From contig JAXMHA010000016.1 of assembly GCA_046347015.1 (NCBI GenBank), forward strand, positions 1 to 64,000: 64,000 nucleotides of DNA, in the 5' to 3' direction. Made by a program: the position numbers and the translations under genes. Positions 45,112-54,877 of the stretch are shown here, in pieces. Source of the DNA: Dokdonella_A sp046347015 (GTDB lineage: Bacteria > Pseudomonadota > Gammaproteobacteria > Xanthomonadales > Rhodanobacteraceae). A model generated the notes under the pieces. It saw only the letters and a list, made by a program, of their open reading frames with translations. It made no database searches and had not been told where the DNA came from. Numbering within the stretch: position 1 is the stretch's first letter; each line of letters opens with the position of its first letter.

Positions 45112-45888
45112 ATGGGCATGCTCGGGACCGCCATCGGTGCGCTGCTGGGGTGGCTGTTGCTGCGCCACCCGATCGGGCTGCTCGTCGGCGGCCTCATCGG
45201 ACACATCTACGACCGTGATTTCCTGAGCCGGCCACGGCGGCCGCGGGAGACCGACTGGATCGACCCGCTGTTCAGCCTCGCCGGAGCGCTGTCGAAGAGT
45301 GACGGGCGGGTCTCCGAACGGGAAATCGCGGCCGCGGAATCGTTGATGGTGCGGCTGCAACTCGACCCCACGCAACGCCGCCTTGCCATCGACCGTTTCA
45401 CCGCCGGCAAGTCACCGGCGTTCGATCCGCTGGCCTCGTTCGGCAAGTTGCGGACGTGGTGCGGCGGCCGGCGCAACCTGTCGTACCTGGTCATCGACCT
45501 GTTGCTCGACGTCGCCTGCGCGGATGGCGCGCCGAGCCGTTCCAAGCTCGGATTGCTGCGCCGCCTGTGCGCGTCACTCGGAATCAGCGATCGCGAGTTC
45601 TCGCTCGTGCTGGCGACGAAGGGCGTCCAGCCGAAGTACTACGGCCGTTCGCAGGGATCGCAGCGTCCGCAATCCCGCCCCGTATCCCCGGATCCATACG
45701 CGGTCCTCGGCCTCGAGCGTGGCGTCGACGAGCGCTCCATCAAGCGCGCCTGGCGCAAGCTGATGAGCCAGAATCACCCGGACAAGCTCGGCGACGTGCC
45801 CGCGGAACTGAAGCGCCGCGCCGAGGACCGTGCCCGCGACATCAACGGCGCGTACGAGCGGATCAAGGCCGAGCGCGGTTTCCGCTGA
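45112..45888 (+). CDS. DjlA-like co-chaperone (TerB and J domains)
   Basis: A membrane-anchored J-domain protein. The N-terminal helix GTAIGALLGWLLLRHPIG is followed by GGLIGHIYDRDF, as in DjlA. A TerB-like helical domain spans about residues 45-170 (LFSLAGALSKSDGRVSEREI). The C-terminal J domain carries the HPD tripeptide in SQNHPDKLGDVP, which stimulates DnaK ATPase activity. The open frame extends upstream to 44950, and the exact start is uncertain: ATG 45112 places the membrane helix at the N-terminus, as in E. coli DjlA, but a GTG at 45064 is possible. With 258 residues it is close to the usual 270. Confidence 0.85.
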   Translation: MGMLGTAIGALLGWLLLRHPIGLLVGGLIGHIYDRDFLSRPRRPRETDWIDPLFSLAGALSKSDGRVSEREIAAAESLMVRLQLDPTQRRLAIDRFTAGKSPAFDPLASFGKLRTWCGGRRNLSYLVIDLLLDVACADGAPSRSKLGLLRRLCASLGISDREFSLVLATKGVQPKYYGRSQGSQRPQSRPVSPDPYAVLGLERGVDERSIKRAWRKLMSQNHPDKLGDVPAELKRRAEDRARDINGAYERIKAERGFR

Positions 45889-45979
45889 ACCCGGAAGTTC
45901 CGGCCACCGCACCACTGCCGTTAGGATGCACTCGTCGCGCCGACGCCGTGCGTGGCTGCGCCACCCCCAGGAGAATCCG

Positions 45980-46651
45980 ATGAAACAGCCCGCCGTCATT
46001 GCCCCGTCGATCCTGTCGGCGGATTTCGCCCGGCTCGGCGACGAAGTCGCCCGCGTACTGGCTGCCGGCGCCGGCTGGGTGCATTTCGACGTAATGGACA
46101 ACCACTACGTCCCGAACCTGACGATTGGTCCGCTGGTGTGCGCGGCGTTGCGTGCGTTCGGGATCGCCGCGCCGATCGACGTGCACCTGATGGTGACGCC
46201 GGTCGATGCCATCGTGCCGGAGTTTGCCAAGGCCGGCGCCAGCGTGATCAGCTTTCATCCGGAAGCCACGCTGCACGTCGACCGCACGATCGGATTGATC
46301 CACGACCACGGCTGCAAGGCCGGGCTCGTGTTCAATCCGGCCACGCCGCTCGATTACCTCGACTACGTCCTGGAGAAACTCGACCTCGTGCTGATCATGT
46401 CGGTCAATCCCGGCTTCGGTGGCCAGGGCTTCATCCCTTACACGATCGAAAAACTGCGTCAGGCGCGCGCGCGGATCGACGCGCTCGGCAAACCCATCCG
46501 CCTCGAGATCGACGGTGGCGTCAAGCCCGACAACGTCGCCGCGATTGCCCGCGCCGGCGCGGATACGTTCGTGGCCGGTTCGGCGATCTTCGGCGCACCG
46601 GACCCGGTGGTCGCGATCGCGAACATGCACGCTGCGATTGCCGCGGCTTGA
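45980..46651 (+). CDS. rpe: ribulose-phosphate 3-epimerase
   Basis: A 223-residue TIM-barrel enzyme that interconverts ribulose-5-phosphate and xylulose-5-phosphate in the pentose phosphate pathway. Motifs are IAPSILSADFARLG, HFDVMDNHYVPNLTIGP (metal ligands), DVHLMVTPVD, MSVNPGFGGQGFIP and LEIDGGVKPDN. The ATG at 45980 follows ccaggaga. It sits alone between the DjlA-like gene and the convergent lipA. Confidence 0.97.
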   Translation: MKQPAVIAPSILSADFARLGDEVARVLAAGAGWVHFDVMDNHYVPNLTIGPLVCAALRAFGIAAPIDVHLMVTPVDAIVPEFAKAGASVISFHPEATLHVDRTIGLIHDHGCKAGLVFNPATPLDYLDYVLEKLDLVLIMSVNPGFGGQGFIPYTIEKLRQARARIDALGKPIRLEIDGGVKPDNVAAIARAGADTFVAGSAIFGAPDPVVAIANMHAAIAAA

Positions 46652-46747
46652 CCGCGCGCACCGCACGAATCGCCGCGAACCACGGGCCACCCGCCCTGCG
46701 CGCAGGCGCCTCCCGCATCCCGGCGTGCGCAAACGTGGTGCGACCAC

Positions 46748-47770
46748 TCAAGCAGGCGTGGCGTGGGCCGTGCCGCAACCGGGGCCAAGCCCCGCGTTGT
46801 CGTGGTCGAGTACCCGCTCGGCGCGATAGCTCGAACGCACCAGTGGACCCGACACGACCTCGATGAATCCCAGCGCGAGCGCGGTGTCGCGGTAATGCGC
46901 GAACTCGGCGGGCGTCACCCAGCGCTCGACCGGCAAGTGGTTTTTCGTCGGTCGCATGTATTGCCCGAGCGTGACGACGTCGACGCCGGCGGCACGAATG
47001 TCGGCAAACGCCCGCGCGAGTTCGTCGTCGGTTTCGCCGAGCCCGAGCATCAGGCTGGTCTTGACGATCGTTCGCGGCGAATGCCGCTTCGCGAACGCGA
47101 GCACGTCGAGCGTCTGCCGGTACCCCGCGCGCGCGTCGCGCACCGGATGCGTCAACCGCTCGACGGTCTCGATGTTCTGCGCGTAGGTGGCAAGTCCGGC
47201 ATCGAGTACGGCTGCAACGCCATCGAGGTTGCCGGCGAAGTCCGGCGTCAACGCCTCGACTGCCGTCTCGGGGCAACGGGCATGGATGGCGCGGACGCAC
47301 GCAGCGTAGTGTCCGGCGCCGCCATCGGGAAGGTCATCGCGGTCGACCGAGGTGAGCACGACGTACCTGAGGCCCATCAGCGCGACGGCATCGGCAACCG
47401 ACGCCGGCTCCCCAGGATCGAGCCAGCCGTGGGGATTGCCGGTCGCGACCGAGCAGAACCGGCACGCGCGCGTGCACACCGAGCCCATCAGCATCAGCGT
47501 CGCGGTTCCGCGGCCCCAGCATTCGGCGATGTTCGGGCATTTCGATTCCGCGCAGACCGTGTTCAACCGGTGGCGGTGGACGATATCGCGCACCGCCTCG
47601 TACGCAGCGCCTGCCGGCAGGCGGATCCGCAGCCACGGCGGCTTCGGTGCATGGTCCGGAACGAGGCTGTCGGCGTTGCGGCGGACGCCGTCCTTGACCG
47701 CCCGCGTTCCCTGCGGGGCAACGAACTTGGCGCCGCTCACGATCCGGGCCGGAATGGATGATTCGCTCAT
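46748..47770 (-). CDS. lipA: lipoyl synthase
   Basis: A 340-residue radical-SAM enzyme that inserts two sulfur atoms into protein-bound octanoyl groups to make the lipoyl cofactor. The auxiliary iron-sulfur cluster motif is CAESKCPNIAECW, and the radical-SAM cluster motif is CTRACRFCSV. The C-terminal RSSYRAE is the conserved site that holds the auxiliary cluster serine. Length is normal. lipB is not beside it, unlike in many relatives. Confidence 0.97.
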   Translation of the reverse strand: MSESSIPARIVSGAKFVAPQGTRAVKDGVRRNADSLVPDHAPKPPWLRIRLPAGAAYEAVRDIVHRHRLNTVCAESKCPNIAECWGRGTATLMLMGSVCTRACRFCSVATGNPHGWLDPGEPASVADAVALMGLRYVVLTSVDRDDLPDGGAGHYAACVRAIHARCPETAVEALTPDFAGNLDGVAAVLDAGLATYAQNIETVERLTHPVRDARAGYRQTLDVLAFAKRHSPRTIVKTSLMLGLGETDDELARAFADIRAAGVDVVTLGQYMRPTKNHLPVERWVTPAEFAHYRDTALALGFIEVVSGPLVRSSYRAERVLDHDNAGLGPGCGTAHATPA

Positions 47771-47821
47771 GCGGGCATTTTACGCCGCGGCCGCACGCGG
47801 CGGGAAACCGCCGTCGCGCGC

Positions 47822-48535
47822 TCAGCGAGTGCCGAGGATGACGATGGTCTTGCCCGAAACATCGATCATCCGCTGCTCTTCGAGCTGCTTCAGCACGCGC
47901 CCGACCATTTCGCGCGAACAGCCGACGATGCGGCTGATCTCCTGTCGCGAAATGCGGATCTGCGTGCCTTGCGGATGGGTCATCGCATCCGGTTCGCCGG
48001 AGAGGTCCATGAGCGTCTTGGCGACGCGGCTGGTGACGTCCATGAACGCGAGCCGGCTGACCTTGCGGGAAGTGTGCAGCAGGCGATTCGAAAGCTGCGC
48101 GCCGATCGCGAACAGGATTTTCGGGCACTCGTCCCGCAACGGCCCTTCGAACAGGTTGAACAGGCGTTCGTATCCGATTTCGGCGAGTTCGCACGGCGTG
48201 CGCGTGCGCACCATGACTTCGCGGCGCGGTGTCTCGACGAACAGGCCCATTTCACCGATGAACTCGCCGCGGTTCACGTACGCCAGGATCAGCTCGCGAC
48301 CCTGGTCGTCCTCCGAACACACCGACAGCGAACCGTCGATGACGTAGTAGAGGATGTTCGCCGAATCGCCGGGCCGCATGATCGCGGTTTTGCCGGGATA
48401 CCGGCGGCGGTGACAAGCGGCGAGGAAACGCGTGATCGCCGCGCGGTCGGGCGCCAGCATCGCGGGCGCCTGCAGCCGGTTCACTTCGCGCTGCAGCGTG
48501 TAACGGAAATCGGCAACTCTGGGCTGGGCTTCCAT
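47822..48535 (-). CDS. clp: Clp-type CRP-family transcriptional regulator
   Basis: A 237-residue CRP-family regulator closely resembling Xanthomonas Clp. The effector domain contains ITRFLAACHRRRYPGKTAIM and FIGEMGLFVETPRREVM. The DNA-binding helix region is ISRQEISRIVGCSREMVGRV, very like the Clp/CRP recognition helix. Xanthomonas Clp controls extracellular enzymes, exopolysaccharide and virulence genes and is switched off by cyclic-di-GMP. The ATG at 48535 is preferred because gagagcagg precedes it. Its position next to speD matches the Xanthomonas order, which is the main taxonomic pointer in this window. Confidence 0.92.
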   Translation of the reverse strand: MEAQPRVADFRYTLQREVNRLQAPAMLAPDRAAITRFLAACHRRRYPGKTAIMRPGDSANILYYVIDGSLSVCSEDDQGRELILAYVNRGEFIGEMGLFVETPRREVMVRTRTPCELAEIGYERLFNLFEGPLRDECPKILFAIGAQLSNRLLHTSRKVSRLAFMDVTSRVAKTLMDLSGEPDAMTHPQGTQIRISRQEISRIVGCSREMVGRVLKQLEEQRMIDVSGKTIVILGTR

Positions 48536-48739
48536 CCTGCTCTCCCTTCGCGCGCCACGCGGAGACTGCATCCGGCAAACCGGTATCCCGGCCGTGCTTG
48601 CCGACCGCCCTGCATCTTATTGCAAATCGACCGTCAATGGCGGCGCGTAAGCCGGCAAGAGTACCCGCGGTTTCATCGCGGATCGCCATGGTCCATAATC
48701 CGCGCCCGTCACGCAGCCACGGTCAGCGAGGTACCGGCG

Positions 48740-49525
48740 GTGGTCAAACCCCTTCCCCGGCTGAAGCTGCAGGGTTTCAACAACCTGACGAAGGCGCTCA
48801 GCTTCAACATCTACGACATCTGCTACGCGGTGTCCGGCGACCAGCGCCAGCACTACATCGAGTACATCGACGAGGCGTACGACGCCGATCGCCTGACCAA
48901 CATCCTGACCGATGTCGCCGAGATCATCGGCGCGAACATCCTGAATGTCGCGCGGCAGGATTACGACCCGCAGGGTGCGAGCGTGACGATCCTGATCTCC
49001 GAGCACCCGGTGGTCGACAAGCTTTCGCGCGACATGATCTCGGACGCGATCGTCGCGCACCTCGACAAGTCGCACATCACCGTGCACACCTACCCGGAAA
49101 CCCATCCGCACAACGGCATCGCGACGTTCCGGGCCGACATCGACGTCGCGACCTGCGGCGTCATCTCGCCGCTGAAGGCCCTGAACTACCTGATCGACAG
49201 CTTCGAGTCGGACATCGTCACGATGGACTATCGCGTCCGCGGCTTCACGCGCGACGTGCGCGGCACCAAGCACTACATCGACCACAAGATCAACTCGATC
49301 CAGGACTACCTGGCCAAGCACATCCGCCAGAAGTACGAGATGTTCGATGTCAACGTGTATCAGGAAAACATGTTCCACACCAAGATGCACGTGAAGGACT
49401 TCAACCTCGACACCTACCTCTTCGAGGCGCACGCGGACGACCTGTCGTTCAAGGAGCGCCAGCGCATCGAGCAGCTCCTGCGGCGCGAGATCGAGGAACT
49501 GTTCCACGGCCGCAACCTGCGCTGA
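48740..49525 (+). CDS. speD: S-adenosylmethionine decarboxylase proenzyme
   Basis: A 261-residue enzyme of the longer E. coli/Xanthomonas type, which provides the aminopropyl donor for spermidine. The proenzyme cuts itself at the Lys-Ser bond in LDKSHITVHTYPETHP to make the pyruvoyl cofactor at that serine. Other motifs are NILNVARQDYDPQGASVTIL, GIATFRADIDVATCG and the C-terminal EIEELFHGRNLR. The GTG at 48740 starts VVKPLPRLKLQGFNN, matching the Xanthomonas start; the open frame upstream is not conserved. No spermidine synthase gene is adjacent. Confidence 0.96.
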   Translation: MVKPLPRLKLQGFNNLTKALSFNIYDICYAVSGDQRQHYIEYIDEAYDADRLTNILTDVAEIIGANILNVARQDYDPQGASVTILISEHPVVDKLSRDMISDAIVAHLDKSHITVHTYPETHPHNGIATFRADIDVATCGVISPLKALNYLIDSFESDIVTMDYRVRGFTRDVRGTKHYIDHKINSIQDYLAKHIRQKYEMFDVNVYQENMFHTKMHVKDFNLDTYLFEAHADDLSFKERQRIEQLLRREIEELFHGRNLR

Positions 49526-49591
49526 ATCGCGGCAGCGAGCATCGCCGGCGAACAACGGCGCGGACCGGATCAACCGGATTCGACCGCGGCG

Positions 49592-50236
49592 TCAGATCCG
49601 ATAGGCCACCGCCTTCATCACCGCCGACGCACAGGCCATCAACCGCGGCACCGGCGCGGGCAGTTCACGGCCCCCGGCCGCTTCCGCGTTCCGGGCGTGC
49701 CGGGCTTCATCGGCCTGCATCTCGCGGACGATGGCCCGGCTGCGCAGGTCACCGGGCGGCAACCGCTCCAGGTGCTGACCGAGGTGGGCTTCGACCTGCC
49801 GTTCGGTCTCCACCACGAAACCCAGGCTCGCCCGATCGCCCGCCAATGCGGCCATTGCGCCAATCGTCCAGGCGCCCGCGTACCACAGGGGATTCAGCAG
49901 GCTCGGCCGGCTCCCGAGTTCGTCCAGCCGTTCGGCGCACCAGCCAAGGTGGTCGGTTTCCTCGGCGGCCGCCTGCTCCATTGCAGCGCCGACATTGGGT
50001 CGGCGCGCCGCCACCGCCTGCCCGCGATAAAGGGCCTGCGCGCACACCTCGCCAACATGGTTGACGCGCATCAGCCCGGCGGCGTGCCGGCGCTCGGCCG
50101 GATCCAATGTGGGCTCTTCGACGTCCGCTCCCGGCGATGGACGCCGCACGACCGGCGTAGCGCCGAATACCGTTGCGAGCGCTCGCTCGAGTTCGACGAG
50201 AGCTCGATCGGGCCAGGAGAGACGTTCGGTGTGCAC
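49592..50236 (-). CDS. coq7: 2-polyprenyl-3-methyl-6-methoxy-1,4-benzoquinone monooxygenase
   Basis: A 214-residue ferritin-like di-iron hydroxylase of ubiquinone synthesis. The iron ligands are visible as repeated E and ExxH motifs: RVNHVGEVCAQALYRGQ, AAAEETDHLGWC, VVETERQVEAHL and EMQADEARHARNAE. The GTG at 50236 is chosen because gaggtggg precedes it and the length then equals the family's; an ATG at 50323 would add 29 unconserved residues. It is convergent with speD. Confidence 0.93.
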   Translation of the reverse strand: MHTERLSWPDRALVELERALATVFGATPVVRRPSPGADVEEPTLDPAERRHAAGLMRVNHVGEVCAQALYRGQAVAARRPNVGAAMEQAAAEETDHLGWCAERLDELGSRPSLLNPLWYAGAWTIGAMAALAGDRASLGFVVETERQVEAHLGQHLERLPPGDLRSRAIVREMQADEARHARNAEAAGGRELPAPVPRLMACASAVMKAVAYRI

Positions 50237-50526
50237 GCGGACCCACCTCGAGTTGCCACGCACGCTGCACCCGTCGAATGGAAACCGGCTTGCTGCCGGC
50301 GCACTGTCCGAGGCTGCTGCCACGAAAGGTTACGACAGCCGGCGGTGGACGTCACTGTCTCCGCGGAGTCCCGTTGTAATCGGTAGCGTGGCGCCCCGCA
50401 TCGTCGTCATGCGCCCCGGGAACCCTCCGCGCCATCGACCCTCGCGATGGCGCGACGTTCCGGGATCGGGTGCGGCGGCGCAAACCGCCGCACCCGGCTC
50501 GAACCGACGGCGGTCGTAGCCACTGC

Positions 50527-52215
50527 TCAGTCGAAACCGCCCGCGAAGATGATCTCCGGATTGAGCTCGTAGGCGCCGATATCCACTCCGCTCCCGACCT
50601 GGCGCGCAAACGGCCAGCCGCGTTGGTCGTACTCGAGGCTCTGCGAATTGGTGCCTTGGTCGAGTGCCGGACTGGATGGCATCAGCGCACACGTCGGCGT
50701 GATGCCGCCGTTGTCGGCCAGCGGCAGCAACATCGGTTCGAGGTTCAACAACGACTGTGTCGTCGCATCCCACGACACGGTCCCGGTGGCGACATCCACG
50801 CTGCCCTGAATGAGGCTGTGGTCGGCAGTCACGACGGCCGCCGTTGCCGGTTCGGTGCCGATCGCATCGAGGCCACCCGCACCCTGGTTGCCGGCGATGA
50901 TCGAGCTTTCGATCGTCACGGGCGGCACCAATGCCGTTGCGGTGTCGCACTTGATGTAGATGCCGCCACCGGTGTTGTTGCTGCTGTTGCCGGTGACGGT
51001 GCTGTTGCGCAGTACGAACGAACCCGACACCAGATCGTTGTCACTGTCCACCATGATCGCGCCGCCGCCGCTGGCGGGGCCATTGACCGTATTTCCGGAC
51101 AGCGTGCTGTTGGTGATCGTCACGTCGGCGATTTCGGCCATGATGGCGCCGGCCCGCGCCTTGACGGTGCCGGTGACGGAATTGTCGACGACTGTGCTGT
51201 CGACGAGTTCGAACGAACCGCCATTCACGCGGATACCGCCGCCATACCCGAGTTCCGCGTCGATGGTGTTGCCGCTGATCAGCGTGCGCGTTACGCGCGA
51301 TGTCGCGTTCACGTACGTGTTCTGGATCAGGATGCCGGCACCACGGGCATGCGATCCATTGCCGATGTTTCCGGTCACGCGGCTATCGACAATGGTGACC
51401 GCATCGACGATCGCGCCAAGCCCGGCGCCAAACGGGGCCCGGTTGTCGGCAAGCGTGGAATTCGTGATCGTAACGGCACCCACCGGACCGTTCGGAAACA
51501 CGCCGATGCCGTAAACCCCGCCACCGCCCGCATACAGTCCATTGGGTGCCGCATTGCCGGAGATCGTCGAGTTCGTGATCACGAGGTCGCTCTCGTAGGC
51601 AGCGATTCCACCTCCGGTGCCGCCGTAGCCGTTCACCACGTTCCCGCTGATCGTGCTGTCGCTGATGCTGGCGCTGCCGTACAGCACGGCGATGCCGCCG
51701 CCGATGCACACCCCGTAGCAGTAGCCAGCCGGATCGGGAAAAAACGTCTGGTTGCCGCTGATCGTGCTGCGGGCGACGGTCAGCTCTGCGTTCTGCACGC
51801 GCACCGCGCCACCCTGATCGAAGAGATTGCAACCACCGGAAAGCGTCAGATCGCTCAAGGTCAGATCCGCGCTCGCGTCGATCAGGCGAAACGCATTCGT
51901 CGCGGTCGGCGAGCAGGCATTCGCGCCGGTGTCGTCGCGGGTCAGTGCGCGGTTGACGCCGCCAGCGCCTTCGATGGTCAGCGCCTTGGTGATGACCGGC
52001 AACTGCGCAGTGAGCGTGATGTCGCTGCCGACCTCGATCGTGTCGCCACCGGCATTCGCATTGGCGTCGTTGATCGCCTGGATCAGCTCGGCTTCGCTGC
52101 CGGCAGTGAAGGTTGCAGCCTGCGCCGCGCCAGCGCACAACGCCAAGGCAAGCGCGCTGGCCAGGCAGCGACGTACGGGCGCAGGTTTGGCGGTGCGAAC
52201 GACAGGGACGGACAT
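50527..52215 (-). CDS. secreted parallel beta-helix protein with choice-of-anchor-Q domain
   Basis: A 562-residue exported protein. A signal peptide (ASALALALCAGAAQA, cut near residue 33) precedes a segment like the CSLREA-type start (EAELIQAINDANANAGGDTI). A long run of parallel beta-helix repeats follows, built on variants of ITNSTISGNxxxGxGGGI. The C-terminal region ADNGGITPTCALMPSSPALD...YDQRGWPFAR...GVDIGAYE matches the choice-of-anchor-Q domain, which precedes various C-terminal sorting signals. The last residues, NPEIIFAGGFD, resemble the IFxxGF[DE] tails seen on many secreted proteins of Lysobacterales. ggggga upstream supports the ATG at 52215. It is probably cell-surface or secreted. 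It lies next to the kinase and sigma-factor pair. Confidence 0.85.
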   Translation of the reverse strand: MSVPVVRTAKPAPVRRCLASALALALCAGAAQAATFTAGSEAELIQAINDANANAGGDTIEVGSDITLTAQLPVITKALTIEGAGGVNRALTRDDTGANACSPTATNAFRLIDASADLTLSDLTLSGGCNLFDQGGAVRVQNAELTVARSTISGNQTFFPDPAGYCYGVCIGGGIAVLYGSASISDSTISGNVVNGYGGTGGGIAAYESDLVITNSTISGNAAPNGLYAGGGGVYGIGVFPNGPVGAVTITNSTLADNRAPFGAGLGAIVDAVTIVDSRVTGNIGNGSHARGAGILIQNTYVNATSRVTRTLISGNTIDAELGYGGGIRVNGGSFELVDSTVVDNSVTGTVKARAGAIMAEIADVTITNSTLSGNTVNGPASGGGAIMVDSDNDLVSGSFVLRNSTVTGNSSNNTGGGIYIKCDTATALVPPVTIESSIIAGNQGAGGLDAIGTEPATAAVVTADHSLIQGSVDVATGTVSWDATTQSLLNLEPMLLPLADNGGITPTCALMPSSPALDQGTNSQSLEYDQRGWPFARQVGSGVDIGAYELNPEIIFAGGFD

Positions 52216-52285
52216 GGCATTCTCCCCCAGGAATTGGCCCGAACGTGGGCCGGTATCCTTTCATCTGGGGAAAACGCGAGCGTGG

Positions 52286-54877
52286 TTACAGACGCGCCGC
52301 GTCCAACTGCGCCAGCACGCGTTCGCGCATGGCGGAGAGTTCGGCGGCCTGTTCGTTGCGCAGTTGCGCGAAACGGGCATCGTCCTTGAACGGCAGGAAC
52401 GCGAGGTCGCCGTCGTTGCGCGGATTGATGCGCATGCCATGTGCGAACGCCGCGTCGAGGCTGCGGTAGGCCGCCTCGACCTCGCCACGCAGGCGTTGCA
52501 CGGCGGCGAGGCGTCGCCAGTTCTTCCAGTATTCGCTGCCGCCATCGATGGCCGCCTGGGCGGCCTGGCGGGCTGCTTCGAGCACGGGTGCGGCTTCTTC
52601 TTCACGACCAAGCAGACGGAGCAGGATCGCGCGTTCGAGCATGGGCCCGCCACTGCCGGCGTCGGCCATGCCGTGGGCGTTACGCTGGATTTCCGGCATC
52701 AGGTTCTTCAGTGCACCCGCGTAGTCGCCCTGACGCACGGCACACTCGGTCGCCACTTCATCGGCGCTGTAGAAGCCGCTGCTGACAAGCAAGGGATCGA
52801 GCGGCTCGGCAAGCGCACGGCACCGCTGGTAGTCACCGCGGAACAGGGCAATTTCCGCTTCGGCCTCCCTGTCACGCTTGTCGGTTCGGGTTTCGAATGC
52901 CAGCGCGCGGCGCATCAGGCGCTCGCCGGCATCGGTCGCACCCAGCGTGAACAGGATCATGGCCGATTCGTAGTCGTCCGCGAATGTGGGCCCCATGTCC
53001 TCAACCTGCGCCGCGCCGAGAGCATAGGCTTCGTCATAACGCCCAAGTTGGTAGTAGACCATCGCAAGGTTGTTGCCAGCCGCACCGAGCGAACGTGCGT
53101 GTTCGTAGGCCGCGGTCGCCCGTTTGAACCAACCTTTGTAGTAGTAGGCCAGTCCGAGCGTGTCTTGCGCGTAGCCGAGCGTGGGATCGAGCCGGATCGC
53201 GCGGCTGGCTTCCTCGATCGCGGAGTCGAGCCAGACTGCGGAATCGCTGTAGCGCGTGGCGCGTTGCTCGTACGCCTCGGCCAGGCGTGTGTGCGCGTTC
53301 GCGCTGTCGGGCGCAAGCGCGATTGCACGCTTGAACGACGTAATTGCCTGATCATTGGCAACCCGATCGGAACGCAGGAAAAGCTCGGTGCCGTTCACGA
53401 TTGCCGCCAACGCCGCGCGCGGCAGGCGCGCTTCGGGCGGTGCGATGGTGCGCTTGGCCTTGAGCGCGGTCGCGAGCGCAGCCGTCGTTGCGTCCATTGC
53501 ATGCGGCGAGACACGCTCCGACCACAACTCTTCCTCGCGCAGGCCGTCTCCTGCGCGTACCAGCAACTTCCCATCGGACGTCGCGCCGACCTTCACTTGG
53601 ACGAAGGCGCCGAGCAGCGGGCCACGCAGCACCGCGCGGGCAGGAAAATCCTTGCTTCGGGCGACAGCGAGCACCGTGCCGGCGGGAACCACGGCGAGCG
53701 GTTGCGTGCTTTCCAGGCGTCGGCTCAACTCTCGCACAGCGGCATCGATGGCCGCGTTGGCGCGCGCAGGATCGGCCGGCACCACCGCCAACGTACGCAT
53801 GGCGACCGCCGGGTCGGGGACCGTCACCGGTTCGCGCAATGCATACCACGCGCTGGCTGCACCGAGGCCTACGAACAGTGCCAACGCGGCAACCCGCGCA
53901 ATGCGCCGGCGTCGTGACGGCAGCATCGTGCGCCAGCGTGATGGCGACCGTGTGCCCGGCTCCAGCCAGGAATCCAGTGCCTGTGCAAATTCATCCGCGC
54001 CGGCATAGCGGTCGCCGGGACGTTTTTCGAGGCAACGCAGGCAAATGGCTTCCAGTCCGATCGGAATCGACGCGTCGAACGCGCGCGGGCGCACGGGCGC
54101 AACCGTGGCGACCTGCTGCAAAACCTGCAACGGCTCCAGGTCGGCAAAGGGGGCGCGGCCAGCCAGCAATTCGTACAGGATCGCGCCCAGACCGTACACA
54201 TCCACCGCGGTGGTCAGTTTGGCGCCCGGACTGGTCACGACTTCGGGCGCGACATAACGCGGTGTCCCGATCAGGGCGTCGATGCCGGTGAGCGAAGAAT
54301 TCGCGCCGAGGTGGCGGGCCAGGCCGAAATCCGTGACCAGCGGCCGATCTTCGGCATCGAACACGATGTTGGACGGCTTCAGGTCGCGATGCAGCACGCC
54401 GTTCGCGTGGGCGCGCGCGACTGCCCGCGCAACGCGCACGAGCAGGCGCGCAATGTCGGTGTACTTTCCGCGCAGCGCAGCAATGCGCCCGGCCAGGTTG
54501 CCGCCTCCGGCGAGCTTCATGCTGAAGTACGGCGTGCCCGCTTCCTCGCCGACTTCGTAAACCGGCAATATCCCCGGATCGTCGAGGCTGGCCATGAGTT
54601 CGGCTTCGCGACGGAAACGCGCCAGCGCATCCGGCTGGTCGCTGCGTGTCGACAACAGCATCTTCAACGCGACTTCGCGTTTGAGATCGGCTTGCCAGGC
54701 GCGATACACGACACCGTTGCCGCCACGCGCGATCTCGTCGAACAGTCGATAGCCGCCGATCCGGCGTGGAGTGGGCTCAGCGCCGCTTTCCGGGTCCAGT
54801 GCCGCAGCCAGCGTGCAGTTCGGGCAAAGGCCGCCGCTGCGCGTACCGCCGCAGCTCGGGCAACGCTCCTCGCTCAT
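52286..54877 (-). CDS. membrane-bound serine/threonine protein kinase with N-terminal zinc ribbon and TPR region
   Basis: An 863-residue protein. The N-terminus has a zinc-ribbon-like pair of CxxC motifs (CPSCGGTRSGGLCPNC). The Hanks-type kinase domain spans about 44-310: glycine loop EIARGGNGVVYRAW, Lys in REVALKML, catalytic loop VLHRDLKPSNIVF, DFG in VTDFGLARHLG, and GTPRYVAPE. One membrane helix (about 335-352) is followed by a region of about 500 residues with TPR-like helical repeats. It starts inside the stop of the upstream sigma-factor gene (ATGA overlap). Pairing of an ECF sigma factor with a kinase is known from the ECF43 group, where phosphorylation of the sigma factor activates it; a similar circuit is inferred here. 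Confidence 0.9.
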   Translation of the reverse strand: MSEERCPSCGGTRSGGLCPNCTLAAALDPESGAEPTPRRIGGYRLFDEIARGGNGVVYRAWQADLKREVALKMLLSTRSDQPDALARFRREAELMASLDDPGILPVYEVGEEAGTPYFSMKLAGGGNLAGRIAALRGKYTDIARLLVRVARAVARAHANGVLHRDLKPSNIVFDAEDRPLVTDFGLARHLGANSSLTGIDALIGTPRYVAPEVVTSPGAKLTTAVDVYGLGAILYELLAGRAPFADLEPLQVLQQVATVAPVRPRAFDASIPIGLEAICLRCLEKRPGDRYAGADEFAQALDSWLEPGTRSPSRWRTMLPSRRRRIARVAALALFVGLGAASAWYALREPVTVPDPAVAMRTLAVVPADPARANAAIDAAVRELSRRLESTQPLAVVPAGTVLAVARSKDFPARAVLRGPLLGAFVQVKVGATSDGKLLVRAGDGLREEELWSERVSPHAMDATTAALATALKAKRTIAPPEARLPRAALAAIVNGTELFLRSDRVANDQAITSFKRAIALAPDSANAHTRLAEAYEQRATRYSDSAVWLDSAIEEASRAIRLDPTLGYAQDTLGLAYYYKGWFKRATAAYEHARSLGAAGNNLAMVYYQLGRYDEAYALGAAQVEDMGPTFADDYESAMILFTLGATDAGERLMRRALAFETRTDKRDREAEAEIALFRGDYQRCRALAEPLDPLLVSSGFYSADEVATECAVRQGDYAGALKNLMPEIQRNAHGMADAGSGGPMLERAILLRLLGREEEAAPVLEAARQAAQAAIDGGSEYWKNWRRLAAVQRLRGEVEAAYRSLDAAFAHGMRINPRNDGDLAFLPFKDDARFAQLRNEQAAELSAMRERVLAQLDAARL

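Noticed and set aside
51000..52100. Repeated sequences that might be a DNA repeat array
   Set aside because: They encode the beta-helix repeats of the surface protein and vary at the DNA level in the manner of protein repeats.
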